From Streptomyces sp. NBC_00353 (GTDB lineage: Bacteria > Actinomycetota > Actinomycetes > Streptomycetales > Streptomycetaceae), in the NCBI RefSeq assembly GCF_036108815.1, contig NZ_CP107985.1, positions 4,278,001-4,342,000 on the forward strand: a stretch of DNA of 64,000 nt, read 5' to 3'. The notes below the pieces were generated by a model. It searched no databases. It saw only the letters and a list, made by a program, of their open reading frames with translations, and was not told where the DNA came from. Of the stretch, positions 36,578 to 45,759 are shown piece after piece. Positions within the stretch are counted from its first letter, which is position 1; each line of letters begins with the position of its first letter. The translations under genes and the position numbers were made by a program.

Positions 36578-38973
36578 CGCTGCTCGAACCGAAGAAGGTC
36601 CCGGCAGCCGAGCAACCCCGGCCCGCCGAGCCCTCCCGCGCGATCGCCCTGCTGCGCGATCTCGGCCTCGGTATCCGGTTCGCCTCCTCCGGCGGGCGTG
36701 AAGGCTGGACCCGCACCGTGCTCACCGCGGTCGGCGTGGGACTCGGCGTGGCACTGCTGCTGGTCGCCTCCTCCGTACCGCATCTGCTCGATCAGCGTTC
36801 CGGCCGCGATCAGGCCCGCGCCGAGGCGCGCGTCTCACGCGACGACACCGTCCCGAAGTCGGACTCCACGGTGCTGCGGATCAGTACGGAGTCCGAATAC
36901 CGCGGCCGCTCCGTCGGGGGCTTCCTGATGCGCCCGGAGGGAGCTCACCCGGTCACCCCGCCCGGTGTGGCGAACTTGCCCGGCCCGGACGAGATGGTCG
37001 TCTCGCCCGCTCTGGAGGAGCTGCTGCACTCCCCGGAGGGCAGTCTCCTCAAGGAGCGGCTGCCGTACCGGATCACCGGCACGATCGACGACCCGGGCCT
37101 GATCTCCCCGAGCGAACTGCTCTACTACGCGGGCAGCGACACCCTGACCCCCGCCGCGGGCGGCCACCGGCTGGCCGGTTACGGCGCCCGTGACCCGTCC
37201 GAGCCGCTGTCTCCCGCCCTCGTCGTCCTGACCATCATGATCTGCGTCGTCCTGCTGGTGCCGGTCGCGATCTTCATCGCGACGGCCGTGCGCTTCGGCG
37301 GGGACCGCCGCGACCGCAGGCTCGCCGCGCTGCGCCTGGTCGGCGCGGACATCCGGACGACGCGCCGGATCGCGGCCGGTGAGGCGCTCTTCGGCGCGGT
37401 ACTCGGCCTGCTGGCGGGCCTGGTCCTCTTCCTGGTGGGACGTCAGTTCATGGGCGCCGTCGAGGTGTGGGACTTCAGCGCCTTCCCCGCCGATCTGGTC
37501 CCGGCCCCCTGGCTGGCGGCGATGATCGCGGTGGCGGTACCGGTGGCGGCTGTGCTCGTCACCCTGACCGCCCTGCGCTCGGTGGTGATCGAACCGCTCG
37601 GCGTCGTACGCAACAGCCGCAGCCGCAGGCGCCGGTTCTGGTGGCGGCTGCTGATGCCGGTCGCGGGAGTGGCGGTACTCGCGCTGACCGGAAAGGTCGA
37701 CGAGAACACCGCCGTCAATCCGTATCCGATCGCCGGTGGCGCGGTGCTGGTCCTGGTGGGGCTCGCACTGCTGCTGCCGTGGCTGGTCGAGGCGTGTGTG
37801 AATCGGCTGCACGGCGGCCCGGTGCCCTGGCAGCTCGCGACCCGCAGGCTCCAGCTGAGCAGCGGAACGGCGTCCCGTGCGGTCAGCGGCATCACGGTCG
37901 CGGTGGCGGGCGCGGTGGCGCTGCAGATGCTGTTCGCCGCGATGGGCGACGACTTCAACCGGGTGACGGGGCAGGATCCCTCGCGGGCCCAGTTCACGAC
38001 GTTCTCCGAGAACGTGACCGGTGACGCGGCCACGCGCACCATCAAGGAGTTCCGGGCCACCAAGGGCGTGCAGGCCGTCATCGGCACGGTCGAGGTGTAC
38101 GTCACCCGGCCGGGGAAGTACGAGGGCGACATCCGGCCCACCACCTCACTGTCCATCGGCGACTGCGCGACCCTGCGCGAGCTCGCCCGGATCGGCTCCT
38201 GCAAGGAGGGCGACGCCTTCGTCGTCCACCCCAGGAACAACAAGGAGATGGCCACCTGGATGGACCGGACGGCTCGCAAGGGCAAGGAGGTCGAGATCAG
38301 CTCGTCCATCGAGCCGGACGGCGTGAAGTCGAAGCGGTGGACCCTGCCCGCCGACGCCCCGACCGTCGTCTCCCGCCGCGACCCGATGGGCGAGGACCAC
38401 TGGGGCATCATGGCCACGGTCGGCGCGGTCGACCCGAGTACGCTGCCCGGCGCGACGGTCAACGCGCAGATCAAGGTCGACGAGAGCGTCCCGGACGTCT
38501 CCGAGTACGTACGGAACACGGCGGCCAGGATCGACCCCGGCATGCGCGTCGACTCCCTGCATTCGGTGACGCGCGACCGGCAGTACGCGAGCGTGCAGAC
38601 CGGCCTCCAGGTCGGCGCGACCGTGACCCTGCTGCTGATCGCCGCCTCGATGCTGGTCTCCCAGCTGGAGCAGTTGCGGGAGCGCAGACGTCTGCTGTCG
38701 GTCCTGGTCGCCTTCGGCACCCGGCGGACCACCCTCGGCTGGTCGGTGCTCTGGCAGACCGCCGTACCGGTGCTCATCGGCCTGGTGGTGGCGGTCGCGG
38801 GCGGCCTCGGGCTCGGCGCGGTGATGATCAGGATGATCGCCAAGAAGGTGACCGACTGGTGGCTGTTCCTGCCGATGGTGGGGGCCGGCACCGCACTGAT
38901 CCTGCTGGTCACCCTGGTCTCGCTGCCACTGCTGTGGCGGCTCATGCGACCGGACGGCCTGCGGACGGAATGA
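36574..38973 (+). CDS. FtsX-like ABC permease
   Basis: 799 aa. One N-terminal membrane helix (TVLTAVGVGLGVALLLVASS), an extracytoplasmic domain, an FtsX core of three helices near 215-330, a mid-protein pair of helices, a second extracytoplasmic domain (about 470-670) and a second FtsX core at the C-terminus (SMLVSQLEQLRERRRLLSVL, GLVVAVAGGLGLGAVMIRM). This is the ten-helix duplicated layout of large FtsX permeases in antibiotic-peptide exporters. Cotranscribed with the PadR and ATPase genes. Confidence 0.9.
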   Translation: MTLLEPKKVPAAEQPRPAEPSRAIALLRDLGLGIRFASSGGREGWTRTVLTAVGVGLGVALLLVASSVPHLLDQRSGRDQARAEARVSRDDTVPKSDSTVLRISTESEYRGRSVGGFLMRPEGAHPVTPPGVANLPGPDEMVVSPALEELLHSPEGSLLKERLPYRITGTIDDPGLISPSELLYYAGSDTLTPAAGGHRLAGYGARDPSEPLSPALVVLTIMICVVLLVPVAIFIATAVRFGGDRRDRRLAALRLVGADIRTTRRIAAGEALFGAVLGLLAGLVLFLVGRQFMGAVEVWDFSAFPADLVPAPWLAAMIAVAVPVAAVLVTLTALRSVVIEPLGVVRNSRSRRRRFWWRLLMPVAGVAVLALTGKVDENTAVNPYPIAGGAVLVLVGLALLLPWLVEACVNRLHGGPVPWQLATRRLQLSSGTASRAVSGITVAVAGAVALQMLFAAMGDDFNRVTGQDPSRAQFTTFSENVTGDAATRTIKEFRATKGVQAVIGTVEVYVTRPGKYEGDIRPTTSLSIGDCATLRELARIGSCKEGDAFVVHPRNNKEMATWMDRTARKGKEVEISSSIEPDGVKSKRWTLPADAPTVVSRRDPMGEDHWGIMATVGAVDPSTLPGATVNAQIKVDESVPDVSEYVRNTAARIDPGMRVDSLHSVTRDRQYASVQTGLQVGATVTLLLIAASMLVSQLEQLRERRRLLSVLVAFGTRRTTLGWSVLWQTAVPVLIGLVVAVAGGLGLGAVMIRMIAKKVTDWWLFLPMVGAGTALILLVTLVSLPLLWRLMRPDGLRTE

Positions 38974-38995
38974 CGACGACGAAGCGGTGAGCACA

Positions 38996-39035
38996 AGGGG
39001 TGCGGTCCCTCCGCGAGGACGAGGACCGCACCCCT
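38996..39035. terminator. Terminator between the FtsX permease and oxyR
   Basis: AGGGGTGCGGTCC pairs with GGACCGCACCCCT over 13 bp with a 14-nt loop. Placed between convergent genes. Confidence 0.78.
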
Positions 39036-39045
39036 CTCACGCGTG

Positions 39046-40005
39046 TCACGTGGCTGCGGTCACCCGTACCGGCAGCGGCCGCATCGCCTCACGCAGTGCG
39101 GCGGCGAACTCCTCGAACTCGCCGTGCCGCGCCGCCCCGGTCCGCATCCCCAGCGCCACCCGCCGCGACGGCGCGGGATCCGCGAAATAGCCGGTGGCCA
39201 GCGCGTCGTTGCGGGCGGTCTCCACGGTGACGGCGGTACGCGGCAGCAGCGTCACCCCGAGCCCACCCGCGACCAGCTGTACCAACGTGGAGAGCCCGGC
39301 CGCAGTCGTGGTCACCGGCGCCCCCTCCGTGCGCCCCGCCTCCCGGCAGATGTCCAGCGCCTGGTCGCGCAGACAGTGCCCCTCGTCGAGCAGCAGCAGC
39401 GGCAGCTCGCGCAGCGCCTCGCGCGGAATGTCGGCCCGACCGCCCAGCCAGTGGCTGCGCTCCATGACGAGCACGAAGTCCTCGTCGAAGAGCGGGAGTT
39501 CGGTCACCTGGGGCACCCCGAGCGGCACGGCGAGCAGCAGCAGGTCCAGCCGGCCTGCGGCCAGCCCCTCCAGCAGCGACGACGTCTGCTCCTCGTGCAC
39601 CTGGAGGTCGAGCTCCGGGTAGCGGTCGTGGACCAGCCGCAGCACGGTCGGCAGCAGATACGGGGCGACGGTCGGAATCACGCCGAGCCTGAGCACTCCG
39701 GTGAACGGCGCCCGGACCGCCTCGGCCTCCTCCATCAGCTCACCGACGGCCTCCAGCACCACCCCGGCCCGCACCGCCAGCCGCTCCCCGGCGGGCGAGA
39801 GCAGCACCTTGCGCGTCGTACGCTCGATGAGCTGGACACCGAGTGTCTCCTCCAGCGCGGACACGGCTCCGGAGAGCGCGGGCTGACTCATCCCGATTGC
39901 TGCCGCCGCGTCCCTGAAGTGCAGGTGCTCCGCCACGGCCGCGAAGGCACGCAGCTGCGACAGACTCGGTTGTTTGGGTCGATTGCCCTGGTTGCTCTGC
40001 GCCAC
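39046..40005 (-). CDS. oxyR: Hydrogen peroxide sensor, LysR-type OxyR
   Basis: 319 aa. The N-terminal winged helix reads LSQLRAFAAVAEHLHFRDAA, then AIGMSQPALSGAVSALEE. The sensor domain contains the two redox cysteines of OxyR in DEGHCLRDQALDIC. GTG 40005 is chosen because GGAGG lies 9 nt upstream; the open frame extends to 40080 but would run into the divergent promoter region. It is divergent from ahpC, its known target in Streptomyces, which supports the name. Confidence 0.92.
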   Translation of the reverse strand: MAQSNQGNRPKQPSLSQLRAFAAVAEHLHFRDAAAAIGMSQPALSGAVSALEETLGVQLIERTTRKVLLSPAGERLAVRAGVVLEAVGELMEEAEAVRAPFTGVLRLGVIPTVAPYLLPTVLRLVHDRYPELDLQVHEEQTSSLLEGLAAGRLDLLLLAVPLGVPQVTELPLFDEDFVLVMERSHWLGGRADIPREALRELPLLLLDEGHCLRDQALDICREAGRTEGAPVTTTAAGLSTLVQLVAGGLGVTLLPRTAVTVETARNDALATGYFADPAPSRRVALGMRTGAARHGEFEEFAAALREAMRPLPVRVTAAT

Positions 40006-40136
40006 TGATAGGCACCTCCGATCATCAGGACCGAGTGTAGCTATTTCCGCGATCAATGCACTCTGTGCCATGGTGGACATCGTCCAACCCCCAGGAACTC
40101 CCGCAAATGGGAATTCCTACGCTGCAAGGAGAGCGC
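40006..40136. promoter_or_regulatory. oxyR-ahpC divergent control region
   Basis: 131 bp between divergent starts. An A+T-rich segment with GATAG (40007-40011), TAGCTAT (near 40037-40043) and GATCAAT nearby resembles the spaced ATAG/CTAT elements bound by OxyR. Nearer ahpC, GGAACTCCC (40094-40102) and GGGAATTCC (40109-40117) form an inverted repeat with 8 of 9 pairs and a 6-nt spacer, in the probable 5' untranslated region. Confidence 0.6.
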
Positions 40137-40691
40137 GTGCTCACTGTCGGTGACAAGTTCCCCGAGTTCGACCTGACTGCTTGTGTCTCGCTGGAGAGCG
40201 GCAAGGAGTTCGAGCAGATCAACCACAAGACCTACGAGGGTCAGTGGAAGATCGTCTTCGCATGGCCGAAGGACTTCACCTTCGTGTGCCCCACCGAGAT
40301 CGCCGCCTTCGGCAAGCTGAACGACGAGTTCGCCGACCGTGACGCCCAGATCCTCGGCTTCTCCGGCGACTCCGAGTTCGTGCACCACGCCTGGCGCAAG
40401 GACCACCCGGACCTGACCGACCTGCCCTTCCCGATGATGGCCGACTCGAAGCACGAGCTCATGCGTGACCTCGGCATCGAGGGCGAGGACGGCTTCGCCC
40501 AGCGCGCCGTCTTCATCGTCGACCCGAACAACGAGATCCAGTTCACGATGGTGACCGCCGGTTCCGTGGGCCGTAACCCCAAGGAGGTCCTCCGGGTCCT
40601 CGACGCCCTGCAGACCGACGAGCTGTGCCCGTGCAACTGGACCAAGGGCGAGAACACCCTGGACCCGGTCGCGCTCCTCTCGGGCGAGTGA
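40137..40691 (+). CDS. ahpC: Alkyl hydroperoxide reductase, peroxiredoxin AhpC
   Basis: 184 aa 2-Cys peroxiredoxin. The peroxidatic cysteine is in DFTFVCPTEIAAF and the resolving cysteine near the C-terminus in DELCPCNW. It reduces peroxides and is recycled by AhpD, encoded 12 bp downstream. GTG 40137 follows AAGGAG; the longer frame would cross the control region. It is expected to be induced by OxyR. Confidence 0.95.
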   Translation: MLTVGDKFPEFDLTACVSLESGKEFEQINHKTYEGQWKIVFAWPKDFTFVCPTEIAAFGKLNDEFADRDAQILGFSGDSEFVHHAWRKDHPDLTDLPFPMMADSKHELMRDLGIEGEDGFAQRAVFIVDPNNEIQFTMVTAGSVGRNPKEVLRVLDALQTDELCPCNWTKGENTLDPVALLSGE

Positions 40692-40703
40692 GCTGACACC
40701 GAC

Positions 40704-41240
40704 ATGGCACTCGATGAACTGAAGGCCGCCGTCCCGGACTTCGCCAAGGACCTCAAGCTGAACCTCGGTTCGGTCATCGGGAACAGCGAACTCCCGCAGC
40801 AGCAGCTCTGGGGCACCGTCCTCGCCTGCGCGATCGCCTCGCGCTCGCCGAAGGTGCTGCGCGAGCTGGAGCCGGAGGCCAAGGCCAACCTCTCCGCCGA
40901 GGCGTACACCGCGGCGAAGTCGGCCGCCGCCATCATGGCGATGAACAACGTCTTCTACCGGACCCGGCACCTGCTGTCGGACCCCGAGTACGGGACGCTC
41001 CGTGCGGGCCTGCGGATGAACGTCATCGGCAAGCCGGGCGTGGAGAAGATCGACTTCGAACTGTGGTCGCTCGCCGTCTCCGCGATCAACGGCTGCGGTC
41101 AGTGCCTGGACTCCCACGAGCAGGTGCTGCGCAAGGCCGGCGTGGACCGTGAGACCATTCAGGAAGCCGTCAAGATTGCCTCGGTGATCCAGGCGGTCGG
41201 CGTGACCCTCGATGCCGAGGCCGTGCTCGCCGAGCAGTAA
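40704..41240 (+). CDS. ahpD: Alkyl hydroperoxidase AhpD
   Basis: 178 aa. The catalytic CxxC with its partner histidine is visible in INGCGQCLDSHEQV. AhpD is a trimeric helical disulfide reductase which, in mycobacteria, links AhpC to lipoamide reductants. It forms an operon with ahpC and ends at a hairpin. Confidence 0.95.
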   Translation: MALDELKAAVPDFAKDLKLNLGSVIGNSELPQQQLWGTVLACAIASRSPKVLRELEPEAKANLSAEAYTAAKSAAAIMAMNNVFYRTRHLLSDPEYGTLRAGLRMNVIGKPGVEKIDFELWSLAVSAINGCGQCLDSHEQVLRKAGVDRETIQEAVKIASVIQAVGVTLDAEAVLAEQ

Positions 41241-41259
41241 CAGCAGTACCCCTGATACG

Positions 41260-41301
41260 AGAAGGGCCCCGAGGACGACCGACCGTCCACGGGGCCCTTC
41301 T
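41260..41301. terminator. Terminator between ahpD and the AI-2E family gene
   Basis: An 11-bp outer stem (AGAAGGGCCCC with GGGGCCCTTCT) and a short inner GGAC/GTCC stem, followed by TTAT. Between convergent genes. Confidence 0.82.
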
Positions 41302-41330
41302 TATCGTTCCGCCGCACCGCACTCCCCGCC

Positions 41331-42725
41331 TCACTGCACCGGCGGCTTCTCTTCCCCTTCGTCCCCGCCCGCGGGCGGCGGCCCCGGCGCCGGGGGCGGG
41401 GGCGGAGTCGGGGCCGCACCCATTGCCGTGGCCCCACGGGGCTGCGGTGCATGGCGAAGGGCAGCCTCCTGCCCGTACGTCCGCAGATAGCCGACCACCG
41501 TATTGGTGACCGCGACCAGCGGCACCGCGACGACCGCACCGCCGATGCCCGCGATCATGCCGCCCGCGGCGACCGAGAGGACGACGGCGAGCGGGTGGAC
41601 GCGTACCGCGCGGCCGAGGATGAACGGCTGCAGCACATGCCCCTCGATCTGCTGCACGGCCAGCACCACGAGCAGCACCATCAGCGCGGTGAACACGCCC
41701 TCGGTGACCAGCGCGACGACCACCGCAAGCGCTCCGGAGACCACCGCGCCGACCAGCGGGATGAAGGCGAAGAGGAAGATGAAGACGGCGAGCGGCACCG
41801 CCATCGGCACATCGAGGAACCAGATCCCGAGCCCGATGAAGATCGCGTCGATCATGGCGACCAGCACCGTGCCCCGCACATAGGCGGTCAGCGTCCGCCA
41901 GGCGCGCGGCCCGGCGCCCGCGACGCCCGGCCGGGCCTGGGCGGGTACGAGCTTGAGCACCCACTGCCAGATGCGCTTCCCGTCGTACAGCAGGAAGAGC
42001 GTCGAGAACATCGCCAGCAGTATCCCGGTGAGGACCTCCACCATCACGGTGACGCCCTGGAGCCCGGCGGAGGTGATCTCTTCGGTGTTGGTGCCGATGG
42101 TGTCGCTGAGGTTCTTCGCGACATCGTTGATCTGCTGCTCGGTGACGTGGAAGGGGCTGTCGAGCAGCCAGCGCTTCAACTCTTCGATACCGTCCCGCAC
42201 CTTGTCGGAGAGGGTGTCGAGGTTGTCCATGACCTGCCAGACAACGAACCAGCCGACCAGGCCCATGATGACGAAGCCCAGGATCGCCGTGACGGCGGTG
42301 GCCAGGCCGCGCGGCAGCCCGTACCGCCTCAGCCGGGCAACGGTCGGCTGCAGCATCGCGGTGACGAGCAGCGCGGCGACGAACGCCAGCACCACCAGCT
42401 GTACGGCACTGATGACCCGCATCAGCACCCAGAGCGTGCCCGCCAGGACGAGCAGCCGCCAGCCGGCCTCGGCCGCGACGCGCATCCCCCAGGGGATCGC
42501 CGCGACCGGATCGGGCCGGGCGCCGACGGACGGGGCGTATGCGGGCGGTGGCGGCACATGGTCGGCCGTGGCGGCAGGGTGGTCGGCGGCGGTCGGGATC
42601 GGCGGCTCGGCGTCCGCGTCCCGGTCCGCCTCGGCCTCCGCCGCGGCCCGGCGTTCCTCCAGGCGCTCGCCCAGCTCGGTCAGTTCGGCGCCCACCCGGC
42701 CGAGCCACCCTGGCAGTTTCGACAT
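41331..42725 (-). CDS. AI-2E family (PerM-like) membrane protein
   Basis: 464 aa. A charged cytosolic N-terminus (LERRAAAEAEADRDADAEP) leads to about eight membrane spans. There is a soluble segment between spans 3 and 4 (NLDTLSDKVRDGIEELKRWL) and the conserved FAFIPLVGAVVSG and VLQPFILGRAVRVHPLAVVL blocks of the family. The tail is Pro/Gly-rich. Members have been called AI-2 exporters or Na+/H+ antiporters; no substrate can be given. ATG 42725 has a GAGGAA site; the frame continues 22 codons further without support. Confidence 0.87.
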   Translation of the reverse strand: MSKLPGWLGRVGAELTELGERLEERRAAAEAEADRDADAEPPIPTAADHPAATADHVPPPPAYAPSVGARPDPVAAIPWGMRVAAEAGWRLLVLAGTLWVLMRVISAVQLVVLAFVAALLVTAMLQPTVARLRRYGLPRGLATAVTAILGFVIMGLVGWFVVWQVMDNLDTLSDKVRDGIEELKRWLLDSPFHVTEQQINDVAKNLSDTIGTNTEEITSAGLQGVTVMVEVLTGILLAMFSTLFLLYDGKRIWQWVLKLVPAQARPGVAGAGPRAWRTLTAYVRGTVLVAMIDAIFIGLGIWFLDVPMAVPLAVFIFLFAFIPLVGAVVSGALAVVVALVTEGVFTALMVLLVVLAVQQIEGHVLQPFILGRAVRVHPLAVVLSVAAGGMIAGIGGAVVAVPLVAVTNTVVGYLRTYGQEAALRHAPQPRGATAMGAAPTPPPPPAPGPPPAGGDEGEEKPPVQ

Positions 42726-42791
42726 GTGTGTTCCTCTTCCCCCGTTTTCTCTCCCCACCACTCCCCCGGAGTCGTCCGGACGACGGTACAC

Positions 42792-42828
42792 GCGCGAAGC
42801 CCCTCACCGTAGGACGGTGAGGGGCTTC
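42792..42828 (-). terminator. Terminator after the transglycosylase-like gene
   Basis: A 17-bp perfect stem (42792-42808 with 42812-42828) with a 3-nt loop. It ends the transglycosylase-like gene on the minus strand and insulates the AI-2E family gene. Confidence 0.85.
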
Positions 42829-42865
42829 GCAAGGTTGAGACCAGAACCCCGGAAGGTTCCGATTT

Positions 42866-43567
42866 CTAGTACCAGTTGTTCGCCTGCCAGAAGGACCAGG
42901 CACCGCACGGGCTGCCGTAGCGGCTGTCCATGTAGTTGAGGCCCCACTTGATCTGGGTGGCCGGGTTGGTCTGCCAGTCGGCGCCCGCGGATGCCATCTT
43001 GGAGCCGGGCAGAGCCTGGACCAGACCGTAGGCACCGGAAGAGGCGTTGGTCGCCCGGTAGTTCCAGCTCGACTCGTGGTTCACGATGTTGCTGAAGCAC
43101 TGGAACTGATCACTGGGGATCATCTGACGAGCCATCGCCTGGACTTCGGCCACGGTGTACGAGCTCTGCGTGGCGAACGCGGAGGCGCTGCGGACCGCGG
43201 AACGGCTGGCGCGCTCGGCGTCCTCCTTGGCCTGCCGCTCCTGCTCCAGCTTGTCCTCGGCCGCCTGCTTCTTCGACTTGGCGTCCTTGGCGGCCTGGAT
43301 GCGGGCCGCTTCCTCGGCAGACTTCTTCGCCGCCGCGTCGGCCGCGGACGCCTGGGCGTCGGCCTGCTGCGTCAGCGAGGCGGTCTGCACCTGGGCCTGC
43401 TGGCCCGCAGGGATGTCGGCGAGAAGCGTCGTGTCGGCTGCGGTCGCCTCGAAGTTGTTGTCGTCGACAGCGGGAGTGCTGCCCGAAGCAACGCCTACGA
43501 CGGCGCCGACGGTGGTGACCGCAGTGGCAGATGCCACGGCGAACCCCCGGACCGAGATCCGGCTCAC
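42866..43567 (-). CDS. Secreted lytic-transglycosylase-like protein
   Basis: 233 aa. The N-terminus (MSRISVRGFAVASATAVTTV) is a signal peptide. A long Ala/Lys/Glu-rich coiled coil follows (about 75-135, AAAKKSAEEAARIQAAKDAK). The C-terminal ~85 residues resemble the SLT fold: catalytic Glu in NIVNHESSWNY, SSGAYGLVQALPGSKM, and the ending GSPCGAWSFWQANNWY. It probably cleaves peptidoglycan during growth or germination. GTG 43567 is preferred because AAGGA lies just upstream; an ATG at 43585 lacks a ribosome site. Confidence 0.86.
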   Translation of the reverse strand: MSRISVRGFAVASATAVTTVGAVVGVASGSTPAVDDNNFEATAADTTLLADIPAGQQAQVQTASLTQQADAQASAADAAAKKSAEEAARIQAAKDAKSKKQAAEDKLEQERQAKEDAERASRSAVRSASAFATQSSYTVAEVQAMARQMIPSDQFQCFSNIVNHESSWNYRATNASSGAYGLVQALPGSKMASAGADWQTNPATQIKWGLNYMDSRYGSPCGAWSFWQANNWY

Positions 43568-43958
43568 ACGGTGTCCTTCCAGCATCGCCCGCTTAGGTGA
43601 CCTCGCAGGCGCAATCGTGCCCCTGACACTGGCCTCCCTACTGCTTGGGTCACGGGGAGGCACGGGCCCGGTGGGCAGCTCCCCTGAGGGAGTGCCGCGT
43701 GGTGCTCGCGGGCGGCATACGGACGGCGATTGTTGAGTTGTGTGGTGCGTGGCACCTCTGGAGGTGCGGGTGTGCCGTATGCGGGGCCTGACGGAAGCAA
43801 GACTCTGCCGGAACGGGCCGCCGCGAAGCAATTCTCCGTTGCGTGTGAAAGCTCACACCTCGTTTGGCTCAGGTGTTTTGCGGAAATGGCACCGCAACAT
43901 GATGCCGCCCGGCTAAGCTCCTTGTCTCGCCGGGCGGAATCAACTGTGGCATCCCCTA
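43568..43958 (-). other. 391-bp leader region of the transglycosylase-like gene
   Basis: No coding frame here looks real. GTGTGA-AAGC-TCACAC (43843-43858) is a perfect 6-bp inverted repeat and a possible operator. The stretch 43600-43740 could fold as a structured 5' leader, and some Streptomyces cell-wall hydrolase genes have a ydaO-type (c-di-AMP) riboswitch in this position. I could not recognise its conserved core by eye. Confidence 0.35.
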
Positions 43959-45278
43959 TCAGATCTGGCCTTCCTCCAGCATTTCGGTCACCAGTGCGGC
44001 GATCTGCGAACGCTCGGAGCGGGTGAGCGTGACATGCGCGAAGAGCGGATGACCCTTCAGCTTCTCGACCACGGCGACGACTCCGTCGTACCGGCCGACC
44101 CGGAGGTTGTCCCGCTGGGCCACGTCATGCGTGAGCACAACTCGGGAATTCGACCCGATTCTGGACAACACGGTCAGCAGGACGTTGCGTTCGAGCGACT
44201 GCGCCTCGTCGACGATCACGAAGGCGTCGTGGAGCGACCGGCCCCGGATGTGGGTGAGCGGCAGGACCTCCAGCATCCCGCGCCCCAGTACCTCCTCGAT
44301 CACCTCGCGCCCGGCGACCGCCGACAGCGTGTCGAAGACGGCCTGCGCCCAGGGGCTCATCTTCTCGGCCTCCGTGCCGGGGAGATAGCCGAGCTCCTGC
44401 CCGCCGACCGCGTACAGCGGCCGGAAGACCATCACCTTCTGGTGCTGCCTGCGCTCCAGCACGGCTTCGAGACCGGCGCAGAGCGCCAGCGCCGACTTTC
44501 CGGTACCGGCCCGGCCGCCCAGCGACACGATGCCGACGTCCTGGTCGAGCAGCAGATCCAGGGCGATGCGCTGCTCGGCGCTGCGGCCGTGGATCCCGAA
44601 GGCCTCCCGGTCGCCGCGGACGAGGCGCACATTGCCCTCGGCCGTGACCCGGCCGAGCGCCTTGCCGCGCTCGGACTGGAGGACCAGTCCGGTGTGCACG
44701 GGCAGTTCGGCGACCTCGGGGACGTACAGCGTCTCCTCTCCGAAGAGCAGATCCACCTGTTCGGCCGAGAGGGGAAGTTCGGCCATCCCCGTCCAGCCGG
44801 AGTCGGTGATGGCGAGTTCCGCGCGGTACTCCTCCGCGAGAAGGCCGACCGACGATGCCTTGATGCGCAGCGGCAGGTCCTTGGAGACGACCGTGACGTC
44901 GTAGCCCTCGGCCTGGAGATTGCGCGCGACCGCGAGAATCCGTGAGTCGTTGTCCCCCAACCGGTAGCCGGCGGGCAGTACGCCGGGATCGGAATGGTTG
45001 AGTTCGACGCGCAGCGTTCCGCCGAGATCCCCGAGCGGGATCGGGGCATCCAGCCGGCCGTACCGGACCCGGAAGTCGTCCAGCAGGCGCAGGGCCTGCC
45101 GGGCGAAGTAGCCGAGCTCCGGATGGTGGCGTTTGGCCTCCAGTTCCGTGACCACGACGATCGGGAGCACGACTTCGTGCTCGTCGAAGCGGGCCATGGC
45201 GTTCGGATCGGCCAGCAGGACGCTGGTGTCGAGAACGTAGGTGCGCCTGTCGGGCATGCGGCGCTTTGTGCTGGTCAC
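43959..45278 (-). CDS. PIN - PhoH ATPase fusion protein
   Basis: 439 aa. The N-terminal PIN nuclease domain (about 10-150) has its acidic residues in YVLDTSVLLADP, TELEAKRH and DNDSRILAVA. The C-terminal PhoH ATPase has Walker A LGGRAGTGKSALAL and Walker B DAFVIVDEAQSLE. The PIN-PhoH (PhoH2) type couples RNA unwinding with cleavage in vitro. Start at GTG 45278 follows the usual family N-terminus (TSTKRRMPDRR); ATG 45257 is the alternative and neither has a good ribosome site. Confidence 0.9.
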   Translation of the reverse strand: MTSTKRRMPDRRTYVLDTSVLLADPNAMARFDEHEVVLPIVVVTELEAKRHHPELGYFARQALRLLDDFRVRYGRLDAPIPLGDLGGTLRVELNHSDPGVLPAGYRLGDNDSRILAVARNLQAEGYDVTVVSKDLPLRIKASSVGLLAEEYRAELAITDSGWTGMAELPLSAEQVDLLFGEETLYVPEVAELPVHTGLVLQSERGKALGRVTAEGNVRLVRGDREAFGIHGRSAEQRIALDLLLDQDVGIVSLGGRAGTGKSALALCAGLEAVLERRQHQKVMVFRPLYAVGGQELGYLPGTEAEKMSPWAQAVFDTLSAVAGREVIEEVLGRGMLEVLPLTHIRGRSLHDAFVIVDEAQSLERNVLLTVLSRIGSNSRVVLTHDVAQRDNLRVGRYDGVVAVVEKLKGHPLFAHVTLTRSERSQIAALVTEMLEEGQI

Positions 45279-45759
45279 CACGGAAGGACGTACCCCCTCG
45301 GACGAGGTTGGGCTGCGACGGCGTCGCGGAGCATCCCAAAGGGAGAGGACGGACCGGGCTGCGGCCACCTTGCGCGGGCCGAGCGCCGGCCCTCCGCGTC
45401 GACCGCACTGTATGTACGGTCCTTCGTGTGCAAAGGGCCTCCCGGGCGAGCGGACTCGATGCCACTCACTTGGACACGACGTCCGCCTGGTTTTTGACCG
45501 GACGTCGACCTGACAGGGGTATTCCCTCGAACACGCGAAGCCATGCCGCCACGAGGCGGGCGGGTGAGCCGGAAGTGATGTCCAGGACCACGCAGGTCCG
45601 GGCCCACGCTGTGAGCCTGTCCGGCACTTGGCGCCGGAACCGTTGCGCAGGGGCGCGGGCGAGCCGGAAGCAGCGCTCCGGAGCACGGGTCAGGGCGCCC
45701 ACCCGCCCCGGGGTTCGGGCCTCGAACGCCGGACAGGCAGGGTTCGGATGCGTGTGGTG
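45279..45759 (-). other. 481-bp intergenic region with a candidate phoH promoter
   Basis: No credible gene. On the minus strand TTGCAC (45433-45428) and TACAGT (45412-45407), 15 nt apart, are possible -35 and -10 boxes about 130 bp before the PhoH start. The rest, toward the prenyltransferase stop, is unremarkable G+C-rich sequence. Confidence 0.4.

Noticed and set aside
43600..43800. ydaO-type (c-di-AMP) riboswitch before the transglycosylase-like gene
   Set aside because: The position is right for some Streptomyces cell-wall hydrolase genes, but I could not find the conserved core; a covariance-model search (RF00379) is needed to decide.
43843..43858. Crp site GTGTGA-AAGC-TCACAC
   Set aside because: Streptomyces Crp sites have 6 nt between GTGA and TCAC; here there are 4. 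Kept only as an unassigned inverted repeat.
45560..45759. A tRNA or small RNA in the gap before the prenyltransferase gene, suggested by a GGTTCGGG word
   Set aside because: No acceptor stem, anticodon arm or CCA-end pattern could be matched around it.
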